A DNA stretch of 64,000 nt from Martinezella rhizogenes (GCF_027460065.1 NZ_JAPYZZ010000007.1:248001-312000), one strand, 5' to 3'; shown: positions 25,613-35,959, counted from the stretch's first letter. Notes: generated from the sequence alone by a model not told the origin. Translations and numbers: made by a program.

Positions 25613-26546
25613 GTTGACCTCGCATGGCTGGATTGATCAGGACATAGAAGCTGTCGGCCAGAGTATTGACCAGGATGGACAGGGCCACGATGCAGATGAA
25701 ACCGCCCTGCAGCATCGGGATGTCGCGATTGATCACGGCGTCATAGAGAAGCCGGCCCATGCCGGGAATGGCGAAGATCACTTCCACCACCACCGATCCG
25801 CCAAGCAGGCCGGCAAGCCACAGGGCAAAGAAGGTGACCACCGGCAGCGAGCCGTTACGAATGCCGTGGCGCATGACCGTGCCATGCATGCCGAGGCCGC
25901 GGCTGCGTGCCGCCGTGATATAGGGCGCGCGCAAGACCTCGGCCATGGCGGCACGGGTGACCTGGGTGAAATAGGCGAGCGGCCGCAATGTCAGGGTCAG
26001 TGCAGGCAGCACCAGCGAACGCCAGCTGTCCCATCCGGCCGAGGGCAACCAGCCGAGATAAAGCGCAAAGACCAGCGCCGACATGGGTGCAAACCAGTAT
26101 TCCGGTGTCGCGACGAAGGTCTGGATCATCAGCGTCGCGAAATTGTCGAGCCGTCCGCCCGGACGCATGGCCGCCAGCGTGCCGAGCGGCAGCGCCACGG
26201 CGACCGCGACGGCCAATGCCGTCAGCGCCAGCGTTACCGATACGCCGAGAGAGCGCAAAAGCTCGTTGGCGACGGGCTGGCTGCTGGTGAAGGAAAAACC
26301 GAGATCACCGCGCAGTGCATTCCACAGCCATGTGAAATATTGCACGTAAAGCGGCCGGTCGAGCCCGAGACTGACCCTCAACGCCTCCACCGCATGCGGA
26401 TCGAGCGCGGTATCGCGCATGCGCGAAAACAGGATCGTGCGTGCCGGATCCCCACCCGTCATATAGGGCAACAGAAACGCGATGACGGAAACAATGGCCA
26501 GCATCAGGCACAGAATAAAGAAGCGCTGTATTATCTGGATCCACAT
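25602..26546 (-). CDS. ABC importer permease, OppB/DppB type
   Basis: A 314-residue permease, six helices, opening with the OppB-like IIQRFFILCLMLAIVSVIAF helix. The ATPase-docking EAA-like loop is APYITAARSRGLGMHGTVMRHG. GGAGAG precedes the ATG. It is the first gene of the five-gene importer operon. The 73-bp gap to cueR contains a short dyad GCAGT-TTAC-ACTGC (26571-26584); either the operon has its own promoter there or it is read through from the copper operon. Confidence 0.88.
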   Translation of the reverse strand: MWIQIIQRFFILCLMLAIVSVIAFLLPYMTGGDPARTILFSRMRDTALDPHAVEALRVSLGLDRPLYVQYFTWLWNALRGDLGFSFTSSQPVANELLRSLGVSVTLALTALAVAVAVALPLGTLAAMRPGGRLDNFATLMIQTFVATPEYWFAPMSALVFALYLGWLPSAGWDSWRSLVLPALTLTLRPLAYFTQVTRAAMAEVLRAPYITAARSRGLGMHGTVMRHGIRNGSLPVVTFFALWLAGLLGGSVVVEVIFAIPGMGRLLYDAVINRDIPMLQGGFICIVALSILVNTLADSFYVLINPAMRGQHDH

Positions 26547-26619
26547 GGCCTGCTCTCCTTCATCAAGATTGGCAGTTTACACTGCATTCGATGCCCGCTC
26601 CCAAAAGGGAACCGGCGGC

Positions 26620-27108
26620 TTATTTCGCCTGGCGCTGTAAATCCATCGCCGGGCCTGATGTCCCCTTCAGCATGCCGGTGCGTTTGGGCACGACGGCAAC
26701 CGCCGAAAATTCGAGGTCTTCCGCATGGGCAAGGTCATGAATGATCGGGCATTCCGGCTCACCATTGTCAGGGCAATAGGTCGCGAGGTTGCGGAGCGTA
26801 TCGGCCATTTCCCGCAGCGTATCCATCTTCGCTTCCAGGTCGATGACATGTTCCATGACGATGCGTTTGACATCGCAGGAGGCACCGCCCGGATCGCGCC
26901 AGAGGGTCATGAGCTGCCTGATCTTTTCGATGGAAAAACCAAGATCGCGTCCGCGCCGGATGAAGCGCAGCGTTTCCAGATCATTGGCCGTATAGACCCT
27001 GTAGCCGGAATCCGTGCGGTTTGCCGATTTGATCAGGCCGATCATCTCGTAGTGCCTGATCATCTTTGCAGAAACACCGGAGGCGGTGGCGGCTGTGCCA
27101 ATGTTCAT
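26620..27108 (-). CDS. hmrR: Cu(I)-responsive MerR-family regulator
   Basis: A 162-residue CueR/HmrR protein. The N-terminal MerR helix-turn-helix is GTAATASGVSAKMIRHYEMIGLI. The metal loop has Cys112 and Cys120 (CPDNGEPEC), the exact spacing of CueR, and Ser77, the residue CueR uses to favour monovalent metals (Cu+, Ag+, Au+). It would activate copA and copZ through the two operators found here. It sits last in the copA-reductase-cueR operon, so it also controls its own transcription. Confidence 0.9.
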   Translation of the reverse strand: MNIGTAATASGVSAKMIRHYEMIGLIKSANRTDSGYRVYTANDLETLRFIRRGRDLGFSIEKIRQLMTLWRDPGGASCDVKRIVMEHVIDLEAKMDTLREMADTLRNLATYCPDNGEPECPIIHDLAHAEDLEFSAVAVVPKRTGMLKGTSGPAMDLQRQAK

Positions 27109-27119
27109 CGATCCTGCTC

Positions 27120-28127
27120 CTATCTTTCCGGGGTGAAAAATACATCCGCATGAATGTCGGCCGTCCGCATGCCGCGCGCCAGCAGCTGCGGCACCGTTGC
27201 CTCGATCATGGCCGGCGGGCCGGCAATATAGGCTTTCCAGCCATCGAGATCGTCGAAATCATCCGCCACGGCGGCGCCGACATAACCGCGACGGATATTC
27301 GTATGGTCTTCATTCGACAAAACCGGAACGAAGCTCAGATTGCCGTGCCGGGTGGCGAGATCCTGAAAACGGTCGAGCATATAAAGGTCACGCTCGGCGC
27401 GGGCGCCGAAATAAACGTGAACGGGGCGTTCACGGCCGGTTGCGAGCGCCGCCTCGACCACGGCCTTCACGGGGGCAAGCCCCGAGCCGCCGGCAATACC
27501 GAGGATCGGCCCGCAATGTTTTTCCCGCAGGAAGGAGGAGCCGAAAGGCCCCACGATCGTGACGGGATCACCCGCCCTGGCGAGCGAGAAGATGCGACCG
27601 CTCGTCATGCCGCCGGGAACATGCCGGATGTGAAATTCAATCAGCTCCTCGTCCACCCTGCTCGCGATCGAATAATCGCGCGGCGAACAGTCCGGATAAA
27701 GCAGGCGCACATATTGCCCGGGTTTGAAGGTGAACTGCGCGCGATCCTCAAGCCTGACGCGGATGAGCTTGATATCATGGGTCGCATCCACCGCTTCCTC
27801 AACCACCCCCTCGAAACGGCCGGTCGGGATATCGGCAAATTCATCCTCACCGTCGAGCCAGCCGATCGTCACGTCGCTCGCGGGCACAGCGCGGCAGGCA
27901 AGTGTGAGGCCTTCAGCCTTTTCCTCTTCGGTCAATGAGAACGGCGTATGCTTGAGGAGATCGATCTCACCGGAGATGAGGTGCGATTTGCAGGCGCCGC
28001 AGCGGCCCATGCGACAGCCATGCGGATAGGCAATGCCGGCGGCGAGCGCGGCCTGAAGCACGGTCTCACCGTCAGCCGCCACGATGCTGCGGCCGATCTG
28101 CGGCAGATAGATTGTGTTGCCAGGCAT
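27120..28127 (-). CDS. 2Fe-2S ferredoxin / FAD-NAD(P)H oxidoreductase of the copper operon
   Basis: A 335-residue fusion of a plant-type ferredoxin domain (Cys38, 43, 46 and 78 in HGCRMGRCGACK and LACRA) with an FNR-like module: FAD motif RDYSIAS, then PVTIVGPFGSSF and the NAD(P)H motif ILGIAGGSGLAP. It is the layout of phenol hydroxylase or methane monooxygenase reductase subunits, but with no oxygenase nearby. It lies 15 bases after copA, whose stop overlaps its ribosome site GGAGG. Starts GTG 28133 and 28130 are alternatives. A role in reducing copper or in repairing copper damage is inference. Confidence 0.82.
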   Translation of the reverse strand: MPGNTIYLPQIGRSIVAADGETVLQAALAAGIAYPHGCRMGRCGACKSHLISGEIDLLKHTPFSLTEEEKAEGLTLACRAVPASDVTIGWLDGEDEFADIPTGRFEGVVEEAVDATHDIKLIRVRLEDRAQFTFKPGQYVRLLYPDCSPRDYSIASRVDEELIEFHIRHVPGGMTSGRIFSLARAGDPVTIVGPFGSSFLREKHCGPILGIAGGSGLAPVKAVVEAALATGRERPVHVYFGARAERDLYMLDRFQDLATRHGNLSFVPVLSNEDHTNIRRGYVGAAVADDFDDLDGWKAYIAGPPAMIEATVPQLLARGMRTADIHADVFFTPER

Positions 28128-28142
28128 CACCACATCCGCCTC

Positions 28143-30647
28143 CTATTCCGCCGCTGCGAGCTGCAGGTCGGACGATCTGTCCACCAGCGGCGCACGGAAG
28201 CTTTTCAGACGCAGCGCATTCGTCAATACGAAGACGCTGGAAAGCGCCATGGCTCCGGCAGCAAGGACTGGCGACAGCAGAACGCCGTTGACAGGATACA
28301 ATATGCCGGCCGCCACGGGAACAAGCGCGGCATTGTAAGCGAAGGCCCAGAAGAGATTCTGGCCGATGTTGCGGATCGTCGCCTTGGAGAGAGCAATCGC
28401 GTTGGCAACACCGCGCAGATCACCGGACATCAGCACCACGTCGGCACTTTCAATCGCAACATCCGTGCCCGTGCCGATGGCAAGCCCGACATCGGCTGCG
28501 GCAAGCGCCGGCGCATCATTGATGCCGTCCCCGACAAAGGCGACCCGTCGTCCGCCGGCGGCAAGCCTCTTGACCGCCTCCACCTTGCCATCGGGCAACA
28601 CTTCCGCCACCACCTCGTCAATACCGAGGCGACGGGCAATGGCTTCCGCCGTGCGGCGATTATCACCCGTGATCATCGTGACCTTCAGGCCCAGCGCATG
28701 CAGCGCCGCGATCGCCTCCGGTGTCGTCTGCTTGATGGGATCAGCGACGGCGATGATCGCGGCCAGCCGGCCATCGACGGCGGCATAAAGCGGCGACTGC
28801 CCTTCCCTGCCCATCCGCTCGGCATCAGCGGCAAAGGCCCCGACATCATAACCGAGCTTCACCATGAACCGGTCAGCACCCGCCTCTACCCGGTGGCCAT
28901 CAACCGTCGCCGCGACACCGAAGCCGGGGGTCGCTTCGAACGATTCGGCCTCGGCAAGCGTCAGGCCACCATGTTTTGCAGCCTCGACGATCGCCTCGGC
29001 AATCGGATGTTCAGACCGGTTCTCGAGCGAGGCGACGAGGCGCAGGACCTCATCCGCATCGAAGCCCTGGGTCGTGTTGAAATGCGCCAGTTTCGGCTTG
29101 CCGAGCGTCAGCGTACCGGTCTTGTCGACCGCGATGACATCGGCGTCGCGCAGCGTTTGGAGCGCGTCACCGCGGCGGAACAGCACGCCCATTTCGGCGG
29201 CGCGACCGGTGCCGACCATGATCGACGTCGGCGTGGCAAGGCCCATGGCGCAGGGACAGGCGATGATGAGAACCGCAACCGCGTTGACGAGCGCGAAGGT
29301 CAAGGCCGGATCGGGCCCAAAGATGAACCAGACGGCGAAGGTGACAAGTGCCGCCAGCATGACGGCCGGCACGAACCAGTTGGTAACCTTGTCCACCAGC
29401 GCCTGAATGGGCAGCTTGTCAGCCTGCGCCTCCTCCACCATGCGGATGATCTGCGCGATCAGCGTATCACTGCCAACCTTGGTTGCGCGGAAGGTGAAGG
29501 AGCCATTGCGGTTCACCGTGCCGCCGACGACCTCGGAACCCTCCGTCTTGGTAACCGGGACTGGCTCGCCCGTGATCATCGATTCATCGACATAAGAAGA
29601 GCCGCTGAGAACCAGACCATCGACCGGCACTTTCTCGCCCGGGCGAACGACGATCACATCGCCCGTTCGCACATCCTGCAACGGTACATCGATGGTTTCC
29701 CCATCGCGCAGCACGCGGGCCGACTTGGCCTGCAGGCCGACGAGCCGCTTTATCGCCTCGCTGGTGCGGCCCTTGGCGCGCGCTTCGAGAAAACGGCCAA
29801 GCAGGATCAACGTGACGATAACAGCGGCGGCCTCATAATAGACATTGGCCGTGCCGCGCGGCAGGATTTCAGGCAGGAAGGTCGCAACCACCGAAAATCC
29901 CCAGGCGGCGGCAGTGCCCAACACCACAAGCGAATTCATGTCCGGCGCGAGCCGCAGAAGCGCGGGAATGCCCTTTTTGAAGAAACGCAGGCCCGGCCCG
30001 AACAGGACCAGCGTGGTCAGCACGAATTGCAGATACCAGCTTTCCCGCATGCCGACCGTTTCCATGACGAAATCATGGATGGCGGGCACCAGATGCGAAC
30101 CCATTTCCAGCACGAAAACCGGCAATGTCAGGACAACGGCCACGGCAAGGCTGATTTTCAGGCTGCGCATTTCCGCTGCGCGCCTGTCCTGTTCCGCATC
30201 GCCGGCTTTGTCGGCGACGATCTCTTTCGCCTGGTAGCCCGCCCGCTTGATCGCCTCCGCCAGGGTGGCGGCGGAAGCGGCATTGCCCGCCACACGAATG
30301 GTGGCGCGCTCGGTCGCGAGATTGACGCTTGCATCGGAAACGCCGGAAACAGCCTTCAGCGCCTTTTCGACGCGCCCGACGCAGGAGGCGCAGGTCATGC
30401 CTTCAATATCGAGTTCGACGGTTTTTTCTTCGACGCCATAACCCGCATGCCGGACAGCGGCAATCACGGCGGGCACATCGGGCGGCCCGGAAAAGGAGAT
30501 ATCGGCGCGTTCCGTCGCAAGATTGACCGAGGCCTTCAAGACGCCCGGTACCTTGGCAATCGCCTTCTCCACACGACCCACACAGGAGGCGCATGTCATG
30601 CCGTCGATCGCAATCTGATGACTCGCCCGGATCTCCATTTGTGACAT
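28143..30647 (-). CDS. copA: Cu(I)-exporting P1B-type ATPase
   Basis: Copper efflux pump of 834 residues. Two N-terminal HMA domains have GMTCASC (Cys19/22 and Cys86/89). The core has the ion-binding CPC in [13 protein letters not shown], the phosphorylation motif DKTGTLT, TGEPVPV, the [12 protein letters not shown] motif and GDGINDAPA. These mark the Cu(I) subgroup. The frame opens at 30695, but this would put the start inside the -10 region; the ATG at 30647, after AGAGGGG, is used. Copper-controlled through the operator upstream. Confidence 0.93.
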   Translation of the reverse strand: MSQMEIRASHQIAIDGMTCASCVGRVEKAIAKVPGVLKASVNLATERADISFSGPPDVPAVIAAVRHAGYGVEEKTVELDIEGMTCASCVGRVEKALKAVSGVSDASVNLATERATIRVAGNAASAATLAEAIKRAGYQAKEIVADKAGDAEQDRRAAEMRSLKISLAVAVVLTLPVFVLEMGSHLVPAIHDFVMETVGMRESWYLQFVLTTLVLFGPGLRFFKKGIPALLRLAPDMNSLVVLGTAAAWGFSVVATFLPEILPRGTANVYYEAAAVIVTLILLGRFLEARAKGRTSEAIKRLVGLQAKSARVLRDGETIDVPLQDVRTGDVIVVRPGEKVPVDGLVLSGSSYVDESMITGEPVPVTKTEGSEVVGGTVNRNGSFTFRATKVGSDTLIAQIIRMVEEAQADKLPIQALVDKVTNWFVPAVMLAALVTFAVWFIFGPDPALTFALVNAVAVLIIACPCAMGLATPTSIMVGTGRAAEMGVLFRRGDALQTLRDADVIAVDKTGTLTLGKPKLAHFNTTQGFDADEVLRLVASLENRSEHPIAEAIVEAAKHGGLTLAEAESFEATPGFGVAATVDGHRVEAGADRFMVKLGYDVGAFAADAERMGREGQSPLYAAVDGRLAAIIAVADPIKQTTPEAIAALHALGLKVTMITGDNRRTAEAIARRLGIDEVVAEVLPDGKVEAVKRLAAGGRRVAFVGDGINDAPALAAADVGLAIGTGTDVAIESADVVLMSGDLRGVANAIALSKATIRNIGQNLFWAFAYNAALVPVAAGILYPVNGVLLSPVLAAGAMALSSVFVLTNALRLKSFRAPLVDRSSDLQLAAAE

Positions 30648-30678
30648 GCGTATGACCCCTCTTTTCTTTATATTGAAA

Positions 30679-30709
30679 AAGATAGGGCTTCCCATCGTGG
30701 CAAGGTCAA
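30679..30709 (-). promoter_or_regulatory. CueR/HmrR-type promoter-operator for copA
   Basis: On the minus strand: -35 TTGACC (30709-30704), 19-base spacer with the dyad CCTTGCCACGATGGGAAG, and -10 TATCTT (30684-30679). The 19-base spacer and copper-type dyad match CueR sites and the site before copZ. It ends 31 bases before the chosen copA start. Confidence 0.82.
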
Positions 30710-30833
30710 TAGGTTCTTTTGGGTGATTTTCAGAGAAAAATGCTAATTACTTTAGCAGGCTTATTTTTTAAGCGCGCCAAATAGGAATGAGGGCAATCTG
30801 CGATGAACGGCGCACATCGTCTGTAAAGTAAGG

Positions 30834-30919
30834 TGGTGCGGACGGCGGGACTTGAACCCGCAAGACCAATGGTCGGCAGATTTTAAGTCTGCTGCGTCTA
30901 CCGATTTCGCCACGTCCGC
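30834..30919 (-). tRNA. tRNA-Leu (UAA anticodon)
   Basis: The minus strand folds as a class II tRNA: acceptor GCGGACG with CGTCCGC, D-loop GTGGCGAAATCGGTAGAC, anticodon stem GCAGA/TCTGC with loop CTTAAAA (anticodon TAA), a long variable arm, T-loop GGTTCAAGTCC, and an encoded CCA end. It reads codon UUA. Confidence 0.95.
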
Positions 30920-31052
30920 ATCGCTGCGCCCCAAGGTGTCTAAAACAAGGGCGCTACGAAATTATCTCACTCGGTAAAAGGGCCAGCGCGCCCACTCCCG
31001 AATGTGATGCTGCCCCATCTACACAGGCACGCGTGCTGCGGTCAACGGGGCC

Positions 31053-31781
31053 TCAGCCACACCAGGACTGATTTTTTGCCGAGACCGGATGCGCCAGCCC
31101 CTCCCGCACGAGTTGATCGGCAAAGGAAACACCCGACCGTGAAAGCCGTTTGCGTTCCGGGGCTTGCCCGCCTGCATCGCCAGAGGACGACACGTCGAAA
31201 GTGCCGGCATTCAGCATGTCGCGAAGCCTGACCTTTGCAATGAAACCACGCTGGCGCTCTTCCATGCAGCGAGCGCGGTCGATCTGCGGAACATCGATGC
31301 CGGCGAGCTGCATCTTCACGCCCTTCATCCAGAACGTATTGCCATCGGCGACGCAATTATTAAGACCGGAGCGGCCGCAGAAGGCAAAGGCGCCGCTTTT
31401 TTCGCCGAGCGAGATTTTTTCGACCGAGGGCCGCGTTTCCGGCAGGATAGCAGCAACCTGGCTTGGCGGTGCGACGGATGGCATGGCGATCGGACGCGGC
31501 GGCACTGGGCCGCTACCCGGCAGAACGGGCGATGCGGGGCGAATGGATGCGACTTTTTCCGTTGCGACGGTATCGCGTTTGGCGGCCGTCGCGACTTTCG
31601 GGGAATTTGTGGCTGGCGATGTGGTCTTAGCAGCATGCCGCTGCGGCAGAAGGCTGTCGCGATGTTCGTAAACCTGAATGCCGCCGGCAATGACGCCGAG
31701 CATCAGCACCCAGGGCCAAACGCTGCCGCCGCTCGATTTCTTCGCCGTGCGGCGTCGCGCTGTCGATTTTCGGTTGCTCAC
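31053..31781 (-). CDS. Membrane-anchored nuclease-like (SNase-fold) protein, probably catalytically inactive
   Basis: A 242-residue protein: basic N-terminus, one membrane helix (about residues 21-38), a long Pro/Ala/Ser-rich linker, and a C-terminal region resembling the thermonuclease fold (VADGNTFWMKG, MQLAGIDVPQID, CMEERQRGFIAKVRLRDML). The catalytic Arg of the RLAGID motif is Gln here, and the Glu after the Pro is also Gln, so the nuclease site is gone. Four Cys residues and the final WCG could form disulfides. Function unknown. Confidence 0.65.
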   Translation of the reverse strand: MSNRKSTARRRTAKKSSGGSVWPWVLMLGVIAGGIQVYEHRDSLLPQRHAAKTTSPATNSPKVATAAKRDTVATEKVASIRPASPVLPGSGPVPPRPIAMPSVAPPSQVAAILPETRPSVEKISLGEKSGAFAFCGRSGLNNCVADGNTFWMKGVKMQLAGIDVPQIDRARCMEERQRGFIAKVRLRDMLNAGTFDVSSSGDAGGQAPERKRLSRSGVSFADQLVREGLAHPVSAKNQSWCG

Positions 31782-31866
31782 GATCGGACTCCTTTCAACG
31801 GAGCCGCATTATCGGCCAAAGGAGTTTCCGAAAGGTTGGCATTGCAAAACAGCTGTGGATAAACCG

Positions 31867-32400
31867 TCAGCGAACCTGATCGAGCAGGCGCTTGCATTCG
31901 AGCAGGTCGAAAAGGGCTTCCTGCAACAGCGCCTGATCATCCTTGCCGATGCTCGATTTGCCGACCGATATTTCGGCATCGCTGTTGCCGCCGCCGAAAC
32001 CGAAAAAACGGCCGCTCGGCTTGGCCTTCGGACGGCCGACGACCTCGTCCCCATCCGGATCGACGACGCGGGGTTCGGCGACTTCCTTTTCACCGCTCGC
32101 CGCCATGATGGCTTCCATGGTTGCCAGATCGCCGGAAGCGATTGCCGCCACGAAACGGTTGCCATTGGTTTTCAGAAGCTTCTGCACACCCTTGATGGTG
32201 TAGCCATGGTCATAAAGAAGGTGACGGATACCCTTCAGAAGGTCGATATCGTCAGGGCGATAATAACGGCGGCCCCCACCCCGTTTCATCGGCTTGATCT
32301 GCGGAAAGCGCGTTTCCCAGAAACGCAGCACATGCTGCGGCAGGTTCAGCTCATCCGCCACTTCACTGATCGTCCGAAACGCGTCGGGGCTTTTGTCCAA
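31867..32400 (-). CDS. MerR-family transcriptional regulator
   Basis: A 177-residue protein with a MerR-type DNA-binding region: [20 protein letters not shown], then [26 protein letters not shown]. The rest is charged and Gly-rich, with no Cys pair, so it is not a metal sensor of the CueR kind. The preferred start is the TTG at 32400, which has GGGAG six bases upstream and begins at the conserved sequence; the frame extends to 32490. It is downstream of ihfA, a placing known in Rhizobiales. Confidence 0.82.
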   Translation of the reverse strand: MDKSPDAFRTISEVADELNLPQHVLRFWETRFPQIKPMKRGGGRRYYRPDDIDLLKGIRHLLYDHGYTIKGVQKLLKTNGNRFVAAIASGDLATMEAIMAASGEKEVAEPRVVDPDGDEVVGRPKAKPSGRFFGFGGGNSDAEISVGKSSIGKDDQALLQEALFDLLECKRLLDQVR

Positions 32401-32675
32401 ATTTCCACTCCCATCCGAACTGAGGCGCCATGCATCCGGCCGGACACTGAACGAGAACGCTTTACACTCACCGGTCAAAATGCCGCGCAAAAGTCAGTCA
32501 GACTCTCGCACCGGCAGCCTTGCCGCGAGATACAAATCACTAAAATTGATTATGATGTGAGTCGACCGGATTTCAACGGCTTGCACGTTGAAATTCAAGT
32601 ATGTTCACAGGAAGAATGGGGAAAAAGGCTTGCGATACGGCAAAAAGCACGTGTCGCGGCGGTTTCCGGTCGGGC

Positions 32676-33014
32676 TTATGCCCCGGTCTTCTGGCCCTTC
32701 TGCTTGGCCTTGCGGGCCGTATGAGCCTTGAGAATGCGCTGTTTCAGCACGTTCGAGGCCTTGAAGGTCATGACACGGCGCGGCGAAATCGGAACTTCCT
32801 CACCCGTCTTCGGGTTGCGGCCTATACGCTCGTTCTTTTCCCGGATCTGAAAAGTAGCGAAGGACGACAGCTTGACGACCTCCCCGCGGGTGATCGCGTT
32901 GCAAATCTCGTCGATGATCGTCTCGACCAGTTCGGCGGATTCGGTGCGGGACAGCCCGACTTTACGAAACACAGATTCTGCAAGATCTGCGCGTGTCACT
33001 GTCTTCCCGGCCAT
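32676..33014 (-). CDS. ihfA: Integration host factor subunit alpha
   Basis: DNA-bending nucleoid protein that pairs with IhfB. The 112 residues include the dimer and DNA-contact core: [47 protein letters not shown] (the beta arm with the R-N-P-K motif), [10 protein letters not shown]. The C-terminus is Lys-rich. The ATG at 33014 follows GGGGAAAA and is preferred to 33026. Confidence 0.93.
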   Translation of the reverse strand: MAGKTVTRADLAESVFRKVGLSRTESAELVETIIDEICNAITRGEVVKLSSFATFQIREKNERIGRNPKTGEEVPISPRRVMTFKASNVLKQRILKAHTARKAKQKGQKTGA

Positions 33015-33257
33015 TTTTCCCCACAAACCGTGTCTGAATTTTTCTCTAGGAGCCGCCGAGATTATTTCCCTTGTGGCGACCGGTCAAGGGATTGTTCCAG
33101 ATTCATTTGAGGCTTTCGGCAATCAGTGCAAGGGCTTAGAGCAGCCGGTACGGTTTTGCCACAGGCTGGTGCCGCTTGGGCACATCTGACCGGAGCGGGA
33201 GCGCGAAAAACACAACCGATTTCGCGCCTGCGCCCCGTCAGAGACGGGAATGGGCCG

Positions 33258-34229
33258 TTACCAGCGCAGCAGCACCGCCCCCCAGGTGAAACCGCCGCCC
33301 ATGGCCTCCAGCATCACCAGATCGCCTTTCTTGATGCGTCCGTCGCCGGCCGCGACGGCGAGCGCCAGCGGAATGGAGGCGGCCGAAGTATTGCCGTGCT
33401 TGTCGACGGTGATGACGACCTTTTCCGGATCGATGTTGAGCTTCTTAGCCGATCCGTCGATGATGCGCTTGTTGGCCTGGTGCGGAACGAGCCAGTCAAG
33501 ATCATCGGATGTGGTGCCCGTCGCCTCGAAGGCCTGTTCGATGACGTCGGTGATCATGCCGACGGCATGCTTGAACACTTCCCGGCCTTCCATGCGCAGA
33601 TGGCCAACCGTGCCCGTCGTGGACGGTCCACCGTCGACATAAAGCTTTTCCTTATGCGAACCATCGGAACGTAGCTGCGCGGTCAGAATGCCGCGATCGC
33701 CAGAGGTGCCCTCGCCTTCGCCGGCTTCCAGAACCAGTGCGCCGGCGCCGTCGCCGAACAGAACGCAAGTGGTGCGGTCCTTCCAGTCGAGGATGCGCGA
33801 GAAGGTTTCGGAACCGATCACCAGAACGCGCTTGGCCATGCCGCCGCGAATATAAAGATCGGCGGTCGATACGGCATAAACGAAACCGGAGCAGACGGCC
33901 TGCATGTCGAAGGCGAAACCATGGGTCATGCCAAGACGGTTCTGGATGTTCACCGCCGTTGCCGGAAAGGTGTTATCCGGGGTCGAGGTAGCCAGAATGA
34001 TGAGGTCGATATCGTCGGGCGTGAGGCCTGCATTGTCGAGCGCTGCACGCGCCGCCGCCTCGCCGAGAGACGCGGTGGTTTCACCTTCGCCGGCGATATA
34101 GCGCTGCCTGATGCCGGTGCGCTGCACGATCCATTCGTCAGAGGTCTCGACAACCCCTTCGATTTCGCTGTTGGTCATGACACGCTTCGGAAGCGCTGCC
34201 CCGAAACCACGGACTATAGAGCGGATCAT
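33258..34229 (-). CDS. fabH: 3-oxoacyl-ACP synthase III (KAS III)
   Basis: Starts fatty-acid synthesis by condensing acetyl-CoA with malonyl-ACP. 323 residues with the catalytic Cys113 in [11 protein letters not shown], His in [10 protein letters not shown] and Asn in [10 protein letters not shown], the full FabH triad. The final [13 protein letters not shown] is the standard FabH end. It is 4 bases after plsX, so the two are an operon, with ihfA further downstream. Confidence 0.95.
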   Translation of the reverse strand: MIRSIVRGFGAALPKRVMTNSEIEGVVETSDEWIVQRTGIRQRYIAGEGETTASLGEAAARAALDNAGLTPDDIDLIILATSTPDNTFPATAVNIQNRLGMTHGFAFDMQAVCSGFVYAVSTADLYIRGGMAKRVLVIGSETFSRILDWKDRTTCVLFGDGAGALVLEAGEGEGTSGDRGILTAQLRSDGSHKEKLYVDGGPSTTGTVGHLRMEGREVFKHAVGMITDVIEQAFEATGTTSDDLDWLVPHQANKRIIDGSAKKLNIDPEKVVITVDKHGNTSAASIPLALAVAAGDGRIKKGDLVMLEAMGGGFTWGAVLLRW

Positions 34230-34233
34230 TCTC

Positions 34234-35295
34234 TTATTCCTCGTCAGCCACGAGAGCTTCGGGCGCCGGGGGCGGAAGCCGTCTTGCGTGGTAAATCTTC
34301 AGATCATTTTCTATCTTGGCCGTCAGGCCGTTGTGGACCATGTCGTAGCCGACATCGACGGCGGAGGCAAAACCGATGGCATCCGTACCGCCATGGCTCT
34401 TGATGACGATGCCGTTGAGGCCGAGAAACACACCGCCATTGACCTTGCGCGGGTCCATCTTTTCCCTGAGCACATCGAAGGCGCTTTTTGCCAGGATATA
34501 ACCGATCTTGGCAAAGAAGCTGCGGGAGATCGCCTCGCGCAAAAGCGTCGTGATCTGGCGGGCCGTGCCTTCGGCGGCTTTCAGCGCGATGTTGCCGGTG
34601 AAACCTTCCGTCACCACAACATCCACGGTGCCCTTGCCGATATCGTCGCCTTCAACGAAACCGCGATAATCGATGGTGCCGAGGTCGGCCTCGCGAATGA
34701 GACGCCCGGCCTCACGCACCTCTTCCTGACCCTTGACCTCCTCGACGCCGACATTGAGCAGGCCGACGGTCGGACGGTCGATATCGAAAAGTGCGCGCGC
34801 CATGGCGCCGCCCATCAGGGCGAAATCGAGAAGCTGCTGGGAATCGGCGCCGATGGTGGCGCCAACATCGAGAACGATGCTTTCGCCCTTCAGCGTCGGC
34901 CAGATGCCGGCAATCGCCGGGCGTTCCACCCGCGCCATGGTGCGCAAACAGAATTTGGCCATGGCCATCAGCGCACCGGTATTGCCGGCGGAAACCGCGA
35001 CATCCGCCTCGCCGAGCTTCACCGCCTCGATGGCGCGCCACATGCTGGAGACGTAGCGGCCGCGACGAAGCGCCTGGCTCGGCTTTTCGTCCATGCTGAC
35101 CGAGACTTCACAATCGTGAAAGACCGACTTTTCCCGAAGGGCGGGATATTGTGCCAGAATGGGGTCGCATTTGCTCTTCTGCCCATAGAGCAGAAAAGTT
35201 ACATCGTTGTGCCGTTCAAGCGCCTTGGCGGCACCGGGTATGGCAACATCTGGGCCGAAATCGCCACCCATGACGTCAATTGCAATTCTGATCAC
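34234..35295 (-). CDS. plsX: Phosphate acyltransferase PlsX
   Basis: Makes acyl-phosphate from acyl-ACP for phospholipid synthesis with PlsY. 353 residues: [14 protein letters not shown] at the start, [49 protein letters not shown]. The GTG at 35295 is the best start: AAGGGA is upstream, and the family begins at [11 protein letters not shown]; a TTG at 35325 also lies in frame. The usual neighbour rpmF is absent: the gene upstream is DUF177 (YceD). Confidence 0.94.
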   Translation of the reverse strand: MIRIAIDVMGGDFGPDVAIPGAAKALERHNDVTFLLYGQKSKCDPILAQYPALREKSVFHDCEVSVSMDEKPSQALRRGRYVSSMWRAIEAVKLGEADVAVSAGNTGALMAMAKFCLRTMARVERPAIAGIWPTLKGESIVLDVGATIGADSQQLLDFALMGGAMARALFDIDRPTVGLLNVGVEEVKGQEEVREAGRLIREADLGTIDYRGFVEGDDIGKGTVDVVVTEGFTGNIALKAAEGTARQITTLLREAISRSFFAKIGYILAKSAFDVLREKMDPRKVNGGVFLGLNGIVIKSHGGTDAIGFASAVDVGYDMVHNGLTAKIENDLKIYHARRLPPPAPEALVADEE

Positions 35296-35395
35296 TCGTC
35301 CCTTATCCTTCTTGCCGCCACTCAAGCGGATTTCGCGCGAAAATACCTTTTCCGGCTCTTGTTACAATAAAATTATTTCAGCCCGGCTGGGCCAT

Positions 35396-35959
35396 TCAGT
35401 CTTTTTTCCAATCTTTCAACACGGCAAAGGGCGATGGCGGCTTGTCATCGTCGGTCTCTTTTTCAGCCTTTTCGGCAAATTCCACGTCCGGCTTGCGCGG
35501 ATAAGGGTCGATGGCAAGGGCCGCAAATTCGGCAACCACGGCACCGACATCGATGCTGTCGCCGGTAAACTGGTCGGGAATGTCAGGGCCATCGGGATCG
35601 AGTACGATCTCGCCTTCTTCATTCGTCACCATCCTCGCCAGCTTCGATCCTTCCGGCACGAAAATATGTTCCACGGTCTCATCGATCTTGCTCGAAACCG
35701 GTTCCAGCGTGACGACGCAGGATTGAGTGACCGCCGCATGCACCTCGCCCTTGATCTTGATGCCATCCCTCTTCCAGCGGGTAACCTGCAGCTCCGCCTT
35801 CAGATATTCGACGGAGACCACATCCCAGAATTTCGCCAGCGCCTTCAGCTCCTCGGCACTGGCTGCGAGACCAATCCTGACCGGATTGGCGGAAATATGG
35901 CCTACCTTGACGGGATAGGAAAAAGGCAGGTCGTCATTTGCGGCGTGTCGCGCGTTCAT
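35396..35959 (-). CDS. YceD family protein (DUF177)
   Basis: A 187-residue protein of the YceD/DUF177 family, which in many bacteria precedes rpmF-plsX-fabH; here it precedes plsX. Family landmarks are VTQSCVVTLEPVSSKIDETV (the conserved Cys region) and IDVGAVVAEFAALAIDPYPRKP. In other bacteria YceD is linked to rRNA metabolism; its role here is inferred. The ATG at 35959 has TGAGG upstream at good spacing and overlaps nothing; the ATG at 35971 overlaps the stop of the chaperone gene (ATGA). Confidence 0.88.
   Translation of the reverse strand: MNARHAANDDLPFSYPVKVGHISANPVRIGLAASAEELKALAKFWDVVSVEYLKAELQVTRWKRDGIKIKGEVHAAVTQSCVVTLEPVSSKIDETVEHIFVPEGSKLARMVTNEEGEIVLDPDGPDIPDQFTGDSIDVGAVVAEFAALAIDPYPRKPDVEFAEKAEKETDDDKPPSPFAVLKDWKKD

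Noticed and set aside
27948..30644. An 898-residue plus-strand frame opposite copA
   Set aside because: It is a shadow of copA, with His/Arg/Gly-rich composition and no domain; the copA motifs are complete on the other strand.
30834..30919. tRNA-Leu as an attachment site of an integrative element
   Set aside because: No integrase gene, no repeat of the tRNA 3-prime end, and core genes on both sides.
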